DNA from: Algoriphagus vanfongensis DSM 17529
GTDB taxonomy: Bacteria; Bacteroidota; Bacteroidia; Cytophagales; Cyclobacteriaceae
Assembly: GCF_000429465.1 (NCBI RefSeq)
Contig: NZ_AUBX01000018.1
Location: 105,196-169,195 of the forward strand
Direction: 5' to 3'
Length of the DNA stretch: 64,000 bases
Of the stretch, positions 18,154-27,649 are shown piece after piece. The position numbers and the translations under genes are program-made. The notes under the pieces are model-generated. The model did no database searches. It was given only the letters and a program-made list of their open reading frames with translations, and was not told the origin of the DNA. Within the stretch, counting starts at the first letter, position 1. Each line of letters starts with the position of its first letter.

Positions 18154-21100
18154 TTACAGTCCCAAGTTCAAAGTGAAGAATACGCTTTGTACGCCTGGGA
18201 AGCCCAGACCGGTAAATCCTACGGCATTTCCACCAGCACCGGCAGAGAATGATTCAGGATCAAATCCATCCCAAGGAGTGTAAAGGATGATATTGTTGGC
18301 AGCGACAGATAGTCTTGCAGTTCGGAAAGGTGTTCTTTCCAGTACATTTGGCTGAAGATTGTAAGCAAGTGTTACATTTCTCAACTTGATATAGCTAGCG
18401 TCATTGACGAAGTTTTCAGAAATGGCTCGGTAAGCATTTCTCCAATATCCAGCGCCATAATCTACGCCGTCAGGTCCAACTCCTTGGCCCAGCCAAACTT
18501 CTTTGGTGTTTTCAGACCCATCTGCCAAGACACCAGGAAATACGACGGTATCGTTTCTTCTTTCTGAATCTTTCTGTTTACCAAATGCTGCTAGGAAGTT
18601 TCCGAACTGATTATACTGTTGCAGACCAGCTCTGAAATCAACCAAGAAGGAGAATTCGAATCCTTTATAAGAAAATTCATTTCTCAAGCCGCCGAAGAAT
18701 TTTGGAACTGCATTCCCGAGGATCAATTGATCACCGGTTCTCACAGGGAATCCGTTTGCTCCAATCAACATCGGTAGATCACGGTCCAACTCAGTGGCTC
18801 CTTCTGGGGCATCCGGTCTTACATAGCTTGATCCGTAGATGTTGCCATAGGCTTCACCTTCTTTCAAGATCATAGTTACTGTACTGCCCACATATCCGAA
18901 TTGAGATCCGACTACAATTTGATCGATTCCTTCACGGATAGCTTTGATTTCATTTTTATTGGTCGTCAAGTTTGCTGTCACATCCCAACGGAAGTCACCG
19001 CTTTCAATAGGAGTTCCTCCCAATACGATTTCCCATCCTCTGTTTTCGATTTCACCGGCATTGGTGATATAGGAAGAAAATCCTGTTGCATCAGAGATAG
19101 GAACAGGGATGATTTGATCCACAGCATTGGACTTGTAGTATGTTACATCCAAATTCGCCTTGTTGTTGAAGAAGGCCAACTGGGTACCAAATTCGATGGA
19201 AGTGGTCAATTCAGGCTTCAATTCTGGATCTCCGAAAGTGGAATTTCTTGAGAAACCTACTTGTCCATTTAAAGGGAAGACACTTGGAGAAACGAAGGTA
19301 GCTCCCAAGATGTGGGGGTTGGTATCTTTCCCTACTTGAGCCCAAGATGCTCTCAACTTACCAAACGTAATCCAAGAAGGAAGATCAAAGTTTTCGCTGA
19401 AGACATATCCCAAGTTTACAGAAGGATAGAAGAAAGAATTGTTTGATTTAGGCAGTGTGGAGGAAATGTCATTTCTACCTGTTACGTTTAGAAACAAGAA
19501 GTTTTTGTAGTCTACCATCAGATCACCATAGAAACCAACCAGTCTACGGATGCTTTTGCCTTGGCTTGCAAATACCTGAGTGGTGTTATTTACATTATAA
19601 AACCCTGGGATTACGAAGTTGCTTCCTGAAAGCGAAACTCTGTCGTACTTTCTTTCAAAAACATCATTCCCAAGTCTCAATGTAGTGTTCCAGTCTGAAT
19701 TCCATTGCTTCTTTAAAGTCACGTAGAAGTTGGAAGTAAGGTCTCTAGATACAATTCTGGTTTCCTCAATAAAACCTGTAGAGCTTAGGGCAACTTCACC
19801 ATCGATGCCTGTAGGACCTGGAGTGATTTCTTCTCTGGAATCGGTGTAGTTGTCAATTCCGACTCTGTAAGACAAAGTCATCCAATCCGTTGGACTGTAG
19901 TTGAAGTTCATATTACCAATTACACGATTCACATCATCTTTATAGGTTGCAAATCTTGCGTCATAAATTGGATTGGTGTTTCCGTACGTTTTCATAGTTC
20001 CGTCAGGATTGATGTAATCTCTGACATCGGTGGATTCTGACCAATACATCATTCTTTCCAAGAATCTGTCGTGAGGAACACGGTTACCGCCAGAATTGGT
20101 GTAATTCATGGATCCTGAGAAGTTGAATTTCTCACTTACTTTGACCGTTCCAGAAAACTTTGCACTTGTTCTATCCCAGGTAGAGAAAGGAATAATTCCT
20201 TTTTGGTCAAGTCTTCCTAATGAAGCATAGAATGTAGCTGATTCATTACCACCTGATACACTCAGGGAGTTGTCCACTTGTAGTCCGGTGTCGAATGCTC
20301 GGTTCCAATTGTCCTGATAGACATAATTAGGGTCGTTTTCCTCAGCAAAACTTGCTCCCCAAGAAGGCCAAAAGCTTGAATCATCTCTTACTCCGCTGAA
20401 TCCTTGACCATATTTATCCTGTAATTCTGGCATTTTCACAAGATTGTCTAGACCTACAGAGGAGTTGAAGTTTACTCTTACCTGACCAGCTTTCCCTTTT
20501 TTGGTAGTGATGATTACTGCTCCGTTTGCAGCTCTTACACCATAAAGAGCAGTTGCTGCAGCCCCTTTCAATACGGACATCGATTCGATATCATTTGGGT
20601 TGATATCTGCAATTCTATTTGACATGCCTCGAGGAGTTCCTGAAGCTTCCACTGTTGAGTTGTCAACGGGTACACCATCTACCACAAATAGCGGCTGGTT
20701 GTCAGCTGAAGGATCCAATGAGTTGATCCCTCGGATGATGATTCTGGCTGATTGTCCTGGAGCTCCACCTGAATTGGTTACCTGAACACCCGCAACCTGT
20801 CCTTGTAGCGCATTGACGACATTGGGTTGTCGAGTTTTGGTGATTTCATTGGCATCGATGCTTTGTGCAGCATAGCCAAGCGCTTTTTTCTCTTGGGAAA
20901 TACCAAAAGCCGTGACGATAAATTCATCTAGCTCAGATTCTTCGACACTCAAGACGACATTCAACTGAGTAGATGAGCCGACTGATACCTCCTTGGTCGA
21001 ATATCCAATAAAGGAATAGACCAGAACTGCATTTGGACCAGGGACAGAGATGGAATAGTTGCCATCGATATCAGAGACAGTCCCCGTTGACGTGCCTTTG

Positions 21101-21240
21101 ATAATGATACTGACTCCAGGTAGACCCGATCCGTCTTCCTGAGCCGTTACTTTTCCAGATACATTCTGCTGGGCATACAGTGGGATGTATGCCATCAAAC
21201 CTATCAGGAAAAGCAGCATTGTTTTGTAGCTGTTTTTCAT
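18154..21240 (-). CDS. SusC/RagA-type TonB-linked outer-membrane transporter
   Basis: 1028 residues from the ATG at 21240. After a signal peptide (to about residue 24) comes a carboxypeptidase-regulatory-like domain (about 26-110), then the TonB box/plug region with the RagA signature (DEFIVTAFGISQEKKALGY, then QPNVVNALQGQVAGV). A 22-stranded barrel fills the rest. It imports oligomeric nutrients across the outer membrane with energy from TonB. There is no adjacent anti-sigma/sigma pair or hybrid two-component gene. Regulation may involve the inverted repeat at 21285-21359. It forms an operon with the SusD-like gene. Confidence 0.96.
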   Translation of the reverse strand: MKNSYKTMLLFLIGLMAYIPLYAQQNVSGKVTAQEDGSGLPGVSIIIKGTSTGTVSDIDGNYSISVPGPNAVLVYSFIGYSTKEVSVGSSTQLNVVLSVEESELDEFIVTAFGISQEKKALGYAAQSIDANEITKTRQPNVVNALQGQVAGVQVTNSGGAPGQSARIIIRGINSLDPSADNQPLFVVDGVPVDNSTVEASGTPRGMSNRIADINPNDIESMSVLKGAAATALYGVRAANGAVIITTKKGKAGQVRVNFNSSVGLDNLVKMPELQDKYGQGFSGVRDDSSFWPSWGASFAEENDPNYVYQDNWNRAFDTGLQVDNSLSVSGGNESATFYASLGRLDQKGIIPFSTWDRTSAKFSGTVKVSEKFNFSGSMNYTNSGGNRVPHDRFLERMMYWSESTDVRDYINPDGTMKTYGNTNPIYDARFATYKDDVNRVIGNMNFNYSPTDWMTLSYRVGIDNYTDSREEITPGPTGIDGEVALSSTGFIEETRIVSRDLTSNFYVTLKKQWNSDWNTTLRLGNDVFERKYDRVSLSGSNFVIPGFYNVNNTTQVFASQGKSIRRLVGFYGDLMVDYKNFLFLNVTGRNDISSTLPKSNNSFFYPSVNLGYVFSENFDLPSWITFGKLRASWAQVGKDTNPHILGATFVSPSVFPLNGQVGFSRNSTFGDPELKPELTTSIEFGTQLAFFNNKANLDVTYYKSNAVDQIIPVPISDATGFSSYITNAGEIENRGWEIVLGGTPIESGDFRWDVTANLTTNKNEIKAIREGIDQIVVGSQFGYVGSTVTMILKEGEAYGNIYGSSYVRPDAPEGATELDRDLPMLIGANGFPVRTGDQLILGNAVPKFFGGLRNEFSYKGFEFSFLVDFRAGLQQYNQFGNFLAAFGKQKDSERRNDTVVFPGVLADGSENTKEVWLGQGVGPDGVDYGAGYWRNAYRAISENFVNDASYIKLRNVTLAYNLQPNVLERTPFRTARLSVAANNIILYTPWDGFDPESFSAGAGGNAVGFTGLGFPGVQSVFFTLNLGL

Positions 21241-21621
21241 AAGAGTTGAGTTTATAGGTACTAAAATTTGAATTCTTCGAAGGTCAATTGCATTTTTTTT
21301 CTGTTTTTGATTCTGATAGAATTAGTTTCAAAAACATTTCCAGCATCTAAATGCAATTGAAAATGGCATTTTTGAGATCGTAATCAGGAAAACGTGCTCA
21401 ATTTCTCACCATAAATACAGCTCTGTTTGACTTTTTTTATAAAACAGAATGCTATTTGAGCTTAATTTAAAAAGATTGATGCAGTAAATTCAAGTCCTTA
21501 CTCATCTTTTTTATAAAAGGAGGCTGAAAAATTAAGTCTGCCAAATAATATTCTTATTTGCAGTTTTATGCAATAATTTATTTAGGATCTTTGCAATAAG
21601 CTGATAATCTGTATAAAAAAA
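21241..21621. other. intergenic region between the SusC gene and the hppA terminator
   Basis: About 380 bp, AT-rich, no open frame of note. It must carry the promoter of the SusCD operon, read on the minus strand. The one clear structure is the long-looped inverted repeat described separately at 21285-21359. Confidence 0.6.
21285..21359. promoter_or_regulatory. 11-bp inverted repeat upstream of the SusC gene
   Basis: CAATTGCATTT (21285-21295) and AAATGCAATTG (21349-21359) are perfect inverted copies separated by 53 bases. They begin 45 bp upstream of the SusC start codon. This could be a regulator's paired binding sites or a leader-RNA stem; neither is established. Confidence 0.4.
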
Positions 21622-21649
21622 GAAAGACTGCCATTTGAGGCAGTCTTTC
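21622..21649 (-). terminator. intrinsic terminator of hppA
   Basis: An 11-bp perfect stem (GAAAGACTGCC with GGCAGTCTTTC) with a 6-base loop. On the minus strand it is followed by a run of T residues, just past the hppA stop. Confidence 0.85.
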
Positions 21650-21667
21650 ATAGCAAAGGCTTCTTAA

Positions 21668-23875
21668 TTACCGTGTGATCCTTTTGGTTTCGGTTACGAT
21701 TTTCTTTCCGCCTTCATACTTGATTTCTTTTTTGACCTCTATGCGTTGTGCCATTGCGGAGCTATGAGGTTTTTCACTGATGTGGGGGGCAATAATCAAG
21801 GCTACGATAGACATGAGCTTGATCAGGATATTCATCGAGGGGCCAGAGGTGTCTTTGAATGGATCTCCCACTGTGTCCCCTGTTACGGAGGCTTTGTGAG
21901 GCTCAGACTTTTTGTAAAAAGTCTCTCCATCTATATCAACCCCTTTTTCGAATGATTTTTTTGCATTGTCCCAGGCACCTCCGGCATTGGACTGAAACAT
22001 CCCCATGAGGACACCTGACACAGTCACACCTGCCAACAATCCCCCTAATACTTCTGGGCCGAAAGCAAAACCGACCAGCAAAGGTGTGATCAGCGCAATC
22101 GCTCCGGGAGCAATCATTTCTCTAATAGAAGCTTGGGTGGATATTTGGACGCATTTGTCATACTCTGGCTTGGATTTGTATTCCATGATTCCGGGAATTT
22201 CTCGGAATTGTCTCCTTACTTCATTCACCATGTCCATTGCTGCTCTTCCTACTGCGGCAATTGCCAGGGAGGAGAATATAAACGGAATCATACCTCCCAC
22301 AAACAATCCGGCTAGAACGGGAGCTTTATAGATATCGATCGCATCGATTCCGGCTATTCCTACAAAAGCAGCGAAAAGTGCCAAGGAGGTGAGGGCTGCA
22401 GAAGCTATAGCAAACCCTTTGCCTGTGGCAGCAGTAGTGTTGCCGACAGCGTCCAAGATGTCTGTTCTTCCTCTAACTTCTTCAGGTAGCTGACTCATCT
22501 CTGCTATTCCACCGGCATTGTCTGCGATAGGACCAAAAGCATCGATGGCTAGCTGCATGGCGGTAGTAGCCATCATCCCAGCCGCTGCGATAGCCACTCC
22601 GTAGAGCCCGGCAAATTCATAAGCTCCATATATCCCGCCTGCCAATACCAAAATGGGAAGCACGGTAGATTCCATCCCAACAGAAAGCCCGCCTATAATG
22701 TTGGTCGCATGACCTGTGGCGGACTGTTTGACGATGGACGAAACAGGACGCTTGCCCATGGCGGTGTAATATTCTGTGATGATCGACATGAGCGTCCCGA
22801 CTACCAGTCCCAAGATAATAGCGTAAAACACGTCCATGTTCGTAAAAGTATATCCTCTGATTTCGAGATTTTCTGGGAGCATGTGTTTTACTACAAAAAA
22901 AGAGGCAATACCTGTGAAAATGATCGAAGACCAGTTGCCCATATTCAGGGCTTTTTGAACATCTCCTCTTTCATCCTTCACCTGCACAAATGCCATTCCC
23001 ATAATTGAGAATACAATGCCGAGACCTGCCAAGACCATGGGAAGTAAAATAGGGGCAATACCTCCAAAGTTGTCATTGGAGATGATCTCTCTTCCCAGTA
23101 CCATGGTGGCTAGGATTGTGGCTACATAAGATCCGAATAAGTCAGCTCCCATGCCTGCGACATCGCCTACATTGTCTCCTACATTATCAGCGATGGTCGC
23201 TGGATTTCTTACATCATCTTCCGGAATTCCAGCTTCTACTTTTCCGACCAGATCGGCTCCCACATCTGCTGCTTTGGTATAGATCCCTCCGCCAACACGT
23301 GCAAAAAGAGCGATGGACTCAGCTCCCAACGAAAAGCCCGCCAAAACCTCCAGCGCTTTCTCCATTTCCAGACCATTGACACCAGCGCCAACACTTACCA
23401 CATACATTTGATAAAATAGAATAAATAGCGCTCCCAGACCTAGTACCGCAAGTCCGGCCACTCCTAGTCCCATGACAGATCCTCCTGTGAAAGAAACTTT
23501 GAGAGCTTGCTTGAGGCTAGTTCGCGCCGCTTGGGTAGTTCTGATGTTTGCTTTGGTAGCGATATTCATCCCGATATAGCCTGCAAAGGCCGAGAAGAAA
23601 GCACCGATCAAAAAAGATCCGGCAATGATGGGACTGGAAGTCTCCACTGTGGTACCGGACCAAGCCAATAGGATACTGGCAATAATCGCAAAATAGATCA
23701 AAACCTTCCATTCCGCCTTGAGAAATGCCATGGCGCCATTGGCTATGTGAGTTGCCAATTCTACCATGTTTTTGTCCCCGGTTTCTTGCTTGCTGACCCA
23801 GGCTGATTTGATCGCCATGACGACCAAACCTAAAATCCCGAGTGCCGGGACCAGATAAATCACCGCTTGTTCCAT
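21668..23875 (-). CDS. hppA: membrane-bound ion-pumping pyrophosphatase, K+-dependent type
   Basis: 735 residues from the ATG at 23875. About 16 transmembrane segments carry the substrate motif [11 protein letters not shown] (204-214) and the acidic repeats [16 protein letters not shown]. It couples hydrolysis of pyrophosphate to H+ or Na+ export across the inner membrane. The segment [10 protein letters not shown] (478-487) has Ala at the position where K+-independent enzymes have Lys, which by published mutational work on this family predicts K+ dependence; such enzymes often pump Na+. The C-terminus has an unusual charged tail of about 30 residues ([16 protein letters not shown] and beyond) after the last membrane segment. 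Its own terminator follows. Confidence 0.96.
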   Translation of the reverse strand: MEQAVIYLVPALGILGLVVMAIKSAWVSKQETGDKNMVELATHIANGAMAFLKAEWKVLIYFAIIASILLAWSGTTVETSSPIIAGSFLIGAFFSAFAGYIGMNIATKANIRTTQAARTSLKQALKVSFTGGSVMGLGVAGLAVLGLGALFILFYQMYVVSVGAGVNGLEMEKALEVLAGFSLGAESIALFARVGGGIYTKAADVGADLVGKVEAGIPEDDVRNPATIADNVGDNVGDVAGMGADLFGSYVATILATMVLGREIISNDNFGGIAPILLPMVLAGLGIVFSIMGMAFVQVKDERGDVQKALNMGNWSSIIFTGIASFFVVKHMLPENLEIRGYTFTNMDVFYAIILGLVVGTLMSIITEYYTAMGKRPVSSIVKQSATGHATNIIGGLSVGMESTVLPILVLAGGIYGAYEFAGLYGVAIAAAGMMATTAMQLAIDAFGPIADNAGGIAEMSQLPEEVRGRTDILDAVGNTTAATGKGFAIASAALTSLALFAAFVGIAGIDAIDIYKAPVLAGLFVGGMIPFIFSSLAIAAVGRAAMDMVNEVRRQFREIPGIMEYKSKPEYDKCVQISTQASIREMIAPGAIALITPLLVGFAFGPEVLGGLLAGVTVSGVLMGMFQSNAGGAWDNAKKSFEKGVDIDGETFYKKSEPHKASVTGDTVGDPFKDTSGPSMNILIKLMSIVALIIAPHISEKPHSSAMAQRIEVKKEIKYEGGKKIVTETKRITR

Positions 23876-24105
23876 AAAATTTGCTTCGCTGTTATTTTGG
23901 TTAATTATTAATTGAGTAAATATATAATTTCTAATAAACCTGCCAAGTCGAAATAATTTTAGGTAAAAGCCTAAGTGTTGCGGTGTTATCTAGTTTATTT
24001 TCAATGATTGTCCTAATAATTTATGTCGAGAAGTGTTTTGAGGCGTTTTTGATGTGGAAATTGTAATTCACTAATAATCAGTATTTCTGTGAATTCGTGT
24101 AAAAA

Positions 24106-25047
24106 TCAGTAGCCTAGTCCTTCCCAGTATTTTTTGATACCCGTAGGAGGGGAGTAAGGTGCTTCAGAATTGAAATGATTCCAAACCAACGAAGATAGCT
24201 TTCTGGTAAGTACCCATGCTTCATTTTGGTACGTCCAGCTTTGGTCTTCATTTTCATCAGTAAACAAAGCAAAGACGTAGTCCCCATGGTGACCATTTAC
24301 AAGCATCACTTCCGATCGGGATGCATTGACCATGCCCTGCTTGCTGGCTACATTGATGCCAGGAGGGATCTGACTGGCTGCATAGTCGTTGTAAAATGTA
24401 TTCGATAGCAGACGGTACATCATTTCGGAAGCGGACTCCGATACCAATTCCTTGCGGTAGATTTTTGTAAGGATGGATGCCATTTCACGGGGAGTAGTCT
24501 GACCCCAGCCGAATCGTTCCCAGTCCTTTTCTCTCCCAGGAGTACGGCTATTGACCCGGGTATGCTGATATCCCAGTGTATTGAGAAGTTCATTGATGGT
24601 AGATCCACCTCCTGCAAGTGATTGGTTCCAAAGCGATGTCGTGTTGTCCGAATAGCTCAGCATCAAAGCCAGCAGGGTTCGCAGATCTGTCTGTACCGAG
24701 TCTTGGTAGTGCTGCATCAGGCCCGAACCCCCGTATCGGATGCTATCTCGATAGATGAGAGGCTGATGAAATTGAAGATCTCCTTTTTCAATTTTGTCAA
24801 AAATTCCCAGCATTATTGGGATTTTTACAATACTGGCGGTCGAAAAAATACTGTCAGCTTGATAGGTAAATTCTTCTCCAGACTTCAAATTGAGAATATA
24901 GAGGCCTGCTTTTCCATGGAATTGTTCCAATAGCGGTTGGATCTTTTCCTGTAAGGGATTCTGTTTTTGAGCCATGCAGGGAGAGGTCATAATCCAGCAG
25001 AAGCTTAAAAAAGCAAAAAATGATAGGGCTAATGGTTTGATGTTCAT
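24106..25047 (-). CDS. exported class A beta-lactamase-fold serine hydrolase
   Basis: 313 residues from the ATG at 25047, with a signal peptide ending at about residue 26. It has the serine acylation motif S-x-x-K in FSTASIVKIP and a second motif S-D-N in LSYSDNTTS. The usual KTG is replaced by KQG (VASKQGMVN). The omega-loop Glu of true class A enzymes (ExxLN) is not evident; the region reads SRTPGREKDWERFGWG. It is therefore more likely a DD-peptidase- or esterase-like relative than a resistance enzyme. It is a single gene, divergent from the small gene at 25105. Confidence 0.85.
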   Translation of the reverse strand: MNIKPLALSFFAFLSFCWIMTSPCMAQKQNPLQEKIQPLLEQFHGKAGLYILNLKSGEEFTYQADSIFSTASIVKIPIMLGIFDKIEKGDLQFHQPLIYRDSIRYGGSGLMQHYQDSVQTDLRTLLALMLSYSDNTTSLWNQSLAGGGSTINELLNTLGYQHTRVNSRTPGREKDWERFGWGQTTPREMASILTKIYRKELVSESASEMMYRLLSNTFYNDYAASQIPPGINVASKQGMVNASRSEVMLVNGHHGDYVFALFTDENEDQSWTYQNEAWVLTRKLSSLVWNHFNSEAPYSPPTGIKKYWEGLGY

Positions 25048-25104
25048 GAGAAGGGGATTAACAGAAAACTGTAAATTTGGGATGTTTGATTAATTGGGGA
25101 ATTT

Positions 25105-25383
25105 ATGGATTTAGAAGATTTTAAAAAATTGAAGGCACCTTTGGACACATTCTCTGCGGAGCAAAAGGCTTTGTGGTTTGATGTGAAAGGAGACTGGGAT
25201 CAGGCGCATGATCAAGTGGATCAATTGGGTGGCAAATCGGCAGCTAGAATTCATGCGTATTTGCATCGCAAGGAAGGAGATATCTGGAATGCGGATTATT
25301 GGTACAGGAGAGCAGGAGAGAGTAGACCCTCTAGTTCATTGGAGGACGAATGGGAAGAGCTGTTCCAGCGCTATATGCTCTAG
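25105..25383 (+). CDS. small conserved protein of unknown function
   Basis: 92 residues from the ATG at 25105, followed by its own terminator. The protein is acidic, soluble and predicted helical. The stretch ARIHAYLHRKEGDIWNADYW with YRRAGESRP is a pattern I recognise from uncharacterised short proteins in several phyla, where it resembles a single TPR-like helical hairpin. No catalytic motif is visible. The start is supported by position and by the immediate reading of the conserved body. Confidence 0.75.
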   Translation: MDLEDFKKLKAPLDTFSAEQKALWFDVKGDWDQAHDQVDQLGGKSAARIHAYLHRKEGDIWNADYWYRRAGESRPSSSLEDEWEELFQRYML

Positions 25384-25436
25384 GAGGAATACAAGGGTAT
25401 CTAAGTTTTGAACTATTAATTTTTTGAGTGAACTGA

Positions 25437-25460
25437 AAAATACCCAGTTCCGGGTATTTT
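25437..25460 (+). terminator. intrinsic terminator after the 92-residue gene
   Basis: AAAATACCC and GGGTATTTT form a perfect 9-bp stem around a 6-base loop, followed by a T-rich stretch. Confidence 0.75.
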
Positions 25461-25512
25461 CTTCTATTCACTAAGCATGTAATTTTGAAGAACAAGCCTA
25501 ACTTTTAAGCCT

Positions 25513-25752
25513 ATGAAATTCTTTTACCTTTCATCTACTCCCAATCCGGAGGGAAAGTTTGAGATCCACGATAGAGAGTGCAGAGCCATCCCGGGATCCT
25601 TAGATCGTGATTACCTTGGGCCTTTCAATAATGGTCCAGAAGCCATGAGAAAGGCTGTCAGCATCAATCCTGAAGCATGTCTTTGCGAGGATTGCTGCAA
25701 TACTCCTTTTCATCCAATTAATTTCAGAAATAGGAATTCTGAAGGAATTTAA
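25513..25752 (+). CDS. small cysteine-containing conserved protein
   Basis: 79 residues from the ATG at 25513. There are five Cys: one in the HDRECRAIPG segment and a cluster ACLCEDCC near residues 57-64, spaced as in a small zinc-binding knuckle. The opening MKFFYLSSTPNPEGKFEIHD and the LGPFNNGPEAMRKA middle resemble short bacterial proteins that pair a His/Cys with a later CxxCC. The function is unknown. It is flanked by terminators and promoters of other genes and seems monocistronic. Confidence 0.7.
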   Translation: MKFFYLSSTPNPEGKFEIHDRECRAIPGSLDRDYLGPFNNGPEAMRKAVSINPEACLCEDCCNTPFHPINFRNRNSEGI

Positions 25753-25815
25753 CTTGGCTTTTTATCGAGAAAGGAAATTCTTATACTTTTAAGGATTCGA
25801 TACCATCCTTTTCAT

Positions 25816-27402
25816 ATGAATTTCTCAAAAATTGCCTTAAGTATTTCGGTATGTTTCATTTTTGCACGCTGCGCTTCTCCTGAGGAAAAAGTAGAAACGC
25901 CTAATTTCCTTTTCATAGTGGTGGATGATTTGGGTTTCTCAGATCTTGGAGTCAATGGCAGTACCTATTATGAAACCCCTCATATCGATCAACTGGCTAG
26001 AATGGGGGTGAATTTCACGAGAGGGTATGCAGCTTCTGCTGTCTGTTCGCCTTCTCGAGCCAGCTTATTGACAGGGAAATTTACAGCATCTCATCAGATC
26101 ACAGACTATATTGGAGCCCCTGAGGGAGAGGATTGGAGGAAGTTTAACAGGTTTACCCCCTTGCTTCCGGCAAGCTATTCTCATTTTTTGCCTCATGAAT
26201 TTGTCACTTTTCCAGAGGCCTTGAAGTCTAAAGGCTATCAAACTTTTTTTGCGGGTAAGTGGCATTTGGGAGGCGAGGAAAACTCTTCACTCCCAACGGA
26301 TCATGGGTTTGACATCAATCAGGGAGGTTTTCACGCAGGAGGTCCATATACAGGGGGGTATTTTTCTCCTTTCAACAATCCTTACTTAGAAGATTTGGAA
26401 GAAGAAAAAGGTATGTCACTTTCCATGAAGCTAGCAAAGGAAACCAAGCAGTTTATAGTTGAAAACAAGGAGAAACCTTTTTTGGCTTATTTGGCATTTT
26501 ATGCCGTACATGCACCGATCCAAACTACCCAGGAAAAATGGCAAAAGTATCGGGATAAGGCAGAAGAAATGGGGATTCAAGAGGAGGGGTTTGAGATGGA
26601 GCGAATACTTCCAATTCGCAAATATCAAGACAATCCGGTGTATGCAGGACTCTTAGAGCAAGTAGATGAAGCTGTGGGCTCAGTGATGCAGACACTTAAA
26701 GATCAAGGTCTGAATAAGAATACCGTAGTGGTATTTACTTCTGACAATGGCGGTGTGGCTTCAGGGGATAATTATTCGACCAATAGCCTTTCGCTAAGAG
26801 GAGGCAAGGGCTATCAATGGGAAGGTGGGGTCAAAGTACCTTATATGGTCTATGTGCCCTGGATGAAGCAAATGGGAAAAACTGTAGATATACCTGTCTC
26901 TGGTGTAGATTTTTTTCCTACAATTTTGGAGCTGGCGGGAGTGGAAGCACAGCAGGAAGGCAGGATGGATGGGCAGAGTCTTGTGCCACTACTGGAAGGA
27001 GAAAAATCTCAGGAGAGATCTTTGTTTTGGCATTATCCACACTATGGCAACCAAGGTGGCGAGCCTAACTCTATGGTGCTGAAAGGAAATATGAAGCTGA
27101 TTCATTATTGGGAGGATGAGCGAGATGAACTATACGATCTTTCTAAAGATCCTGGGGAGAAATACGATCTTTCACAAGAATTTCCCAAGCAGGTGGAAGA
27201 AATGAGGGGTCAGTTGCAGGCATGGTTGGATGAGACAGGCGCTGCGAAAGCGGTACAAGACCCATTGTTTGATGGTGATTCTTTAGCATGGAAGCTGGAG
27301 CAAAACAGGACAGTGCTATTGCCTCGGCTGGAAAAACAAAGAAGGGAGATGCTGGATAAAAACTGGCAGCCTAATGCTGACTGGTGGGGAAGCCAAAAAT
27401 GA
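25816..27402 (+). CDS. exported sulfatase (S1 family), lipoprotein-like
   Basis: 528 residues from the ATG at 25816. A hydrophobic signal ends at Cys19 (CFIFARC), an acceptable Bacteroidota lipobox. The formylglycine motif is C77-S-P-S-R-A, so Cys77 should be oxidised by a sulfatase-maturing enzyme, which is not in this window. Metal and sulfate ligands are visible as VVDDLGFSDLG near the N-terminus, GKWHLG, and TSDNGG in the middle. The enzyme removes sulfate esters from a glycan or small molecule outside the cytoplasm; the exact S1 subfamily cannot be set by eye. It is a single gene upstream of tRNA-Pro. Confidence 0.93.
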   Translation: MNFSKIALSISVCFIFARCASPEEKVETPNFLFIVVDDLGFSDLGVNGSTYYETPHIDQLARMGVNFTRGYAASAVCSPSRASLLTGKFTASHQITDYIGAPEGEDWRKFNRFTPLLPASYSHFLPHEFVTFPEALKSKGYQTFFAGKWHLGGEENSSLPTDHGFDINQGGFHAGGPYTGGYFSPFNNPYLEDLEEEKGMSLSMKLAKETKQFIVENKEKPFLAYLAFYAVHAPIQTTQEKWQKYRDKAEEMGIQEEGFEMERILPIRKYQDNPVYAGLLEQVDEAVGSVMQTLKDQGLNKNTVVVFTSDNGGVASGDNYSTNSLSLRGGKGYQWEGGVKVPYMVYVPWMKQMGKTVDIPVSGVDFFPTILELAGVEAQQEGRMDGQSLVPLLEGEKSQERSLFWHYPHYGNQGGEPNSMVLKGNMKLIHYWEDERDELYDLSKDPGEKYDLSQEFPKQVEEMRGQLQAWLDETGAAKAVQDPLFDGDSLAWKLEQNRTVLLPRLEKQRREMLDKNWQPNADWWGSQK

Positions 27403-27459
27403 TATTGAATAGAGCGTTAGTAAAAAAATAAGAAAACTGTAAATTCGCTTTCGGATTTC

Positions 27460-27533
27460 GGGGTGTGGCGCAGTCCGGTTAGCGTACACGTCTGGGGGGC
27501 GTGTGGTCGCAGGTTCAAATCCTGTCACCCCGA
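27460..27533 (+). tRNA. tRNA-Pro (anticodon GGG)
   Basis: A full cloverleaf can be drawn. The acceptor stem CGGGGTG (27460-27466) pairs with CACCCCG (27526-27532), with discriminator A. The anticodon loop has GGG at 27494-27496 preceded by T33, closed by a 5-bp stem. The T arm is GCAGG-TTCAAAT-CCTGT. CCA is not encoded. This is a 74-base tRNA reading CCC/CCU proline codons. Confidence 0.95.
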
Positions 27534-27543
27534 CTTGATAAAC

Positions 27544-27581
27544 AAGGAGTTGCGAAAGGTAAAATCGTATCTCCTTTTTTT
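27544..27581 (+). terminator. probable terminator after tRNA-Pro
   Basis: AAGGAG (27544-27549) pairs with CTCCTT (27571-27576). An inner CGA/TCG pairing extends it, and seven T residues follow. It lies 10 bp past the tRNA. Confidence 0.65.
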
Positions 27582-27649
27582 GTGCAAAAAAAGTGTTTGT
27601 TATTACATTTTTAGGGAAACCAGGCCTAATAAATGAACCTTGAATACTC

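Noticed and set aside
13278..21240. SusC/SusD region as a polysaccharide utilisation locus
   Set aside because: No glycoside hydrolase, lyase or typical regulator is adjacent; neighbours are peptidases separated by a terminator.
24106..25047. Beta-lactamase resistance gene
   Set aside because: The omega-loop Glu and KTG motifs needed for class A beta-lactamase activity are not seen.
27460..27533. tRNA-Pro as an integration site for a mobile element
   Set aside because: No integrase beside it and no repeat of its 3' end seen nearby; the recombinase at 62 kb has its own candidate sites.
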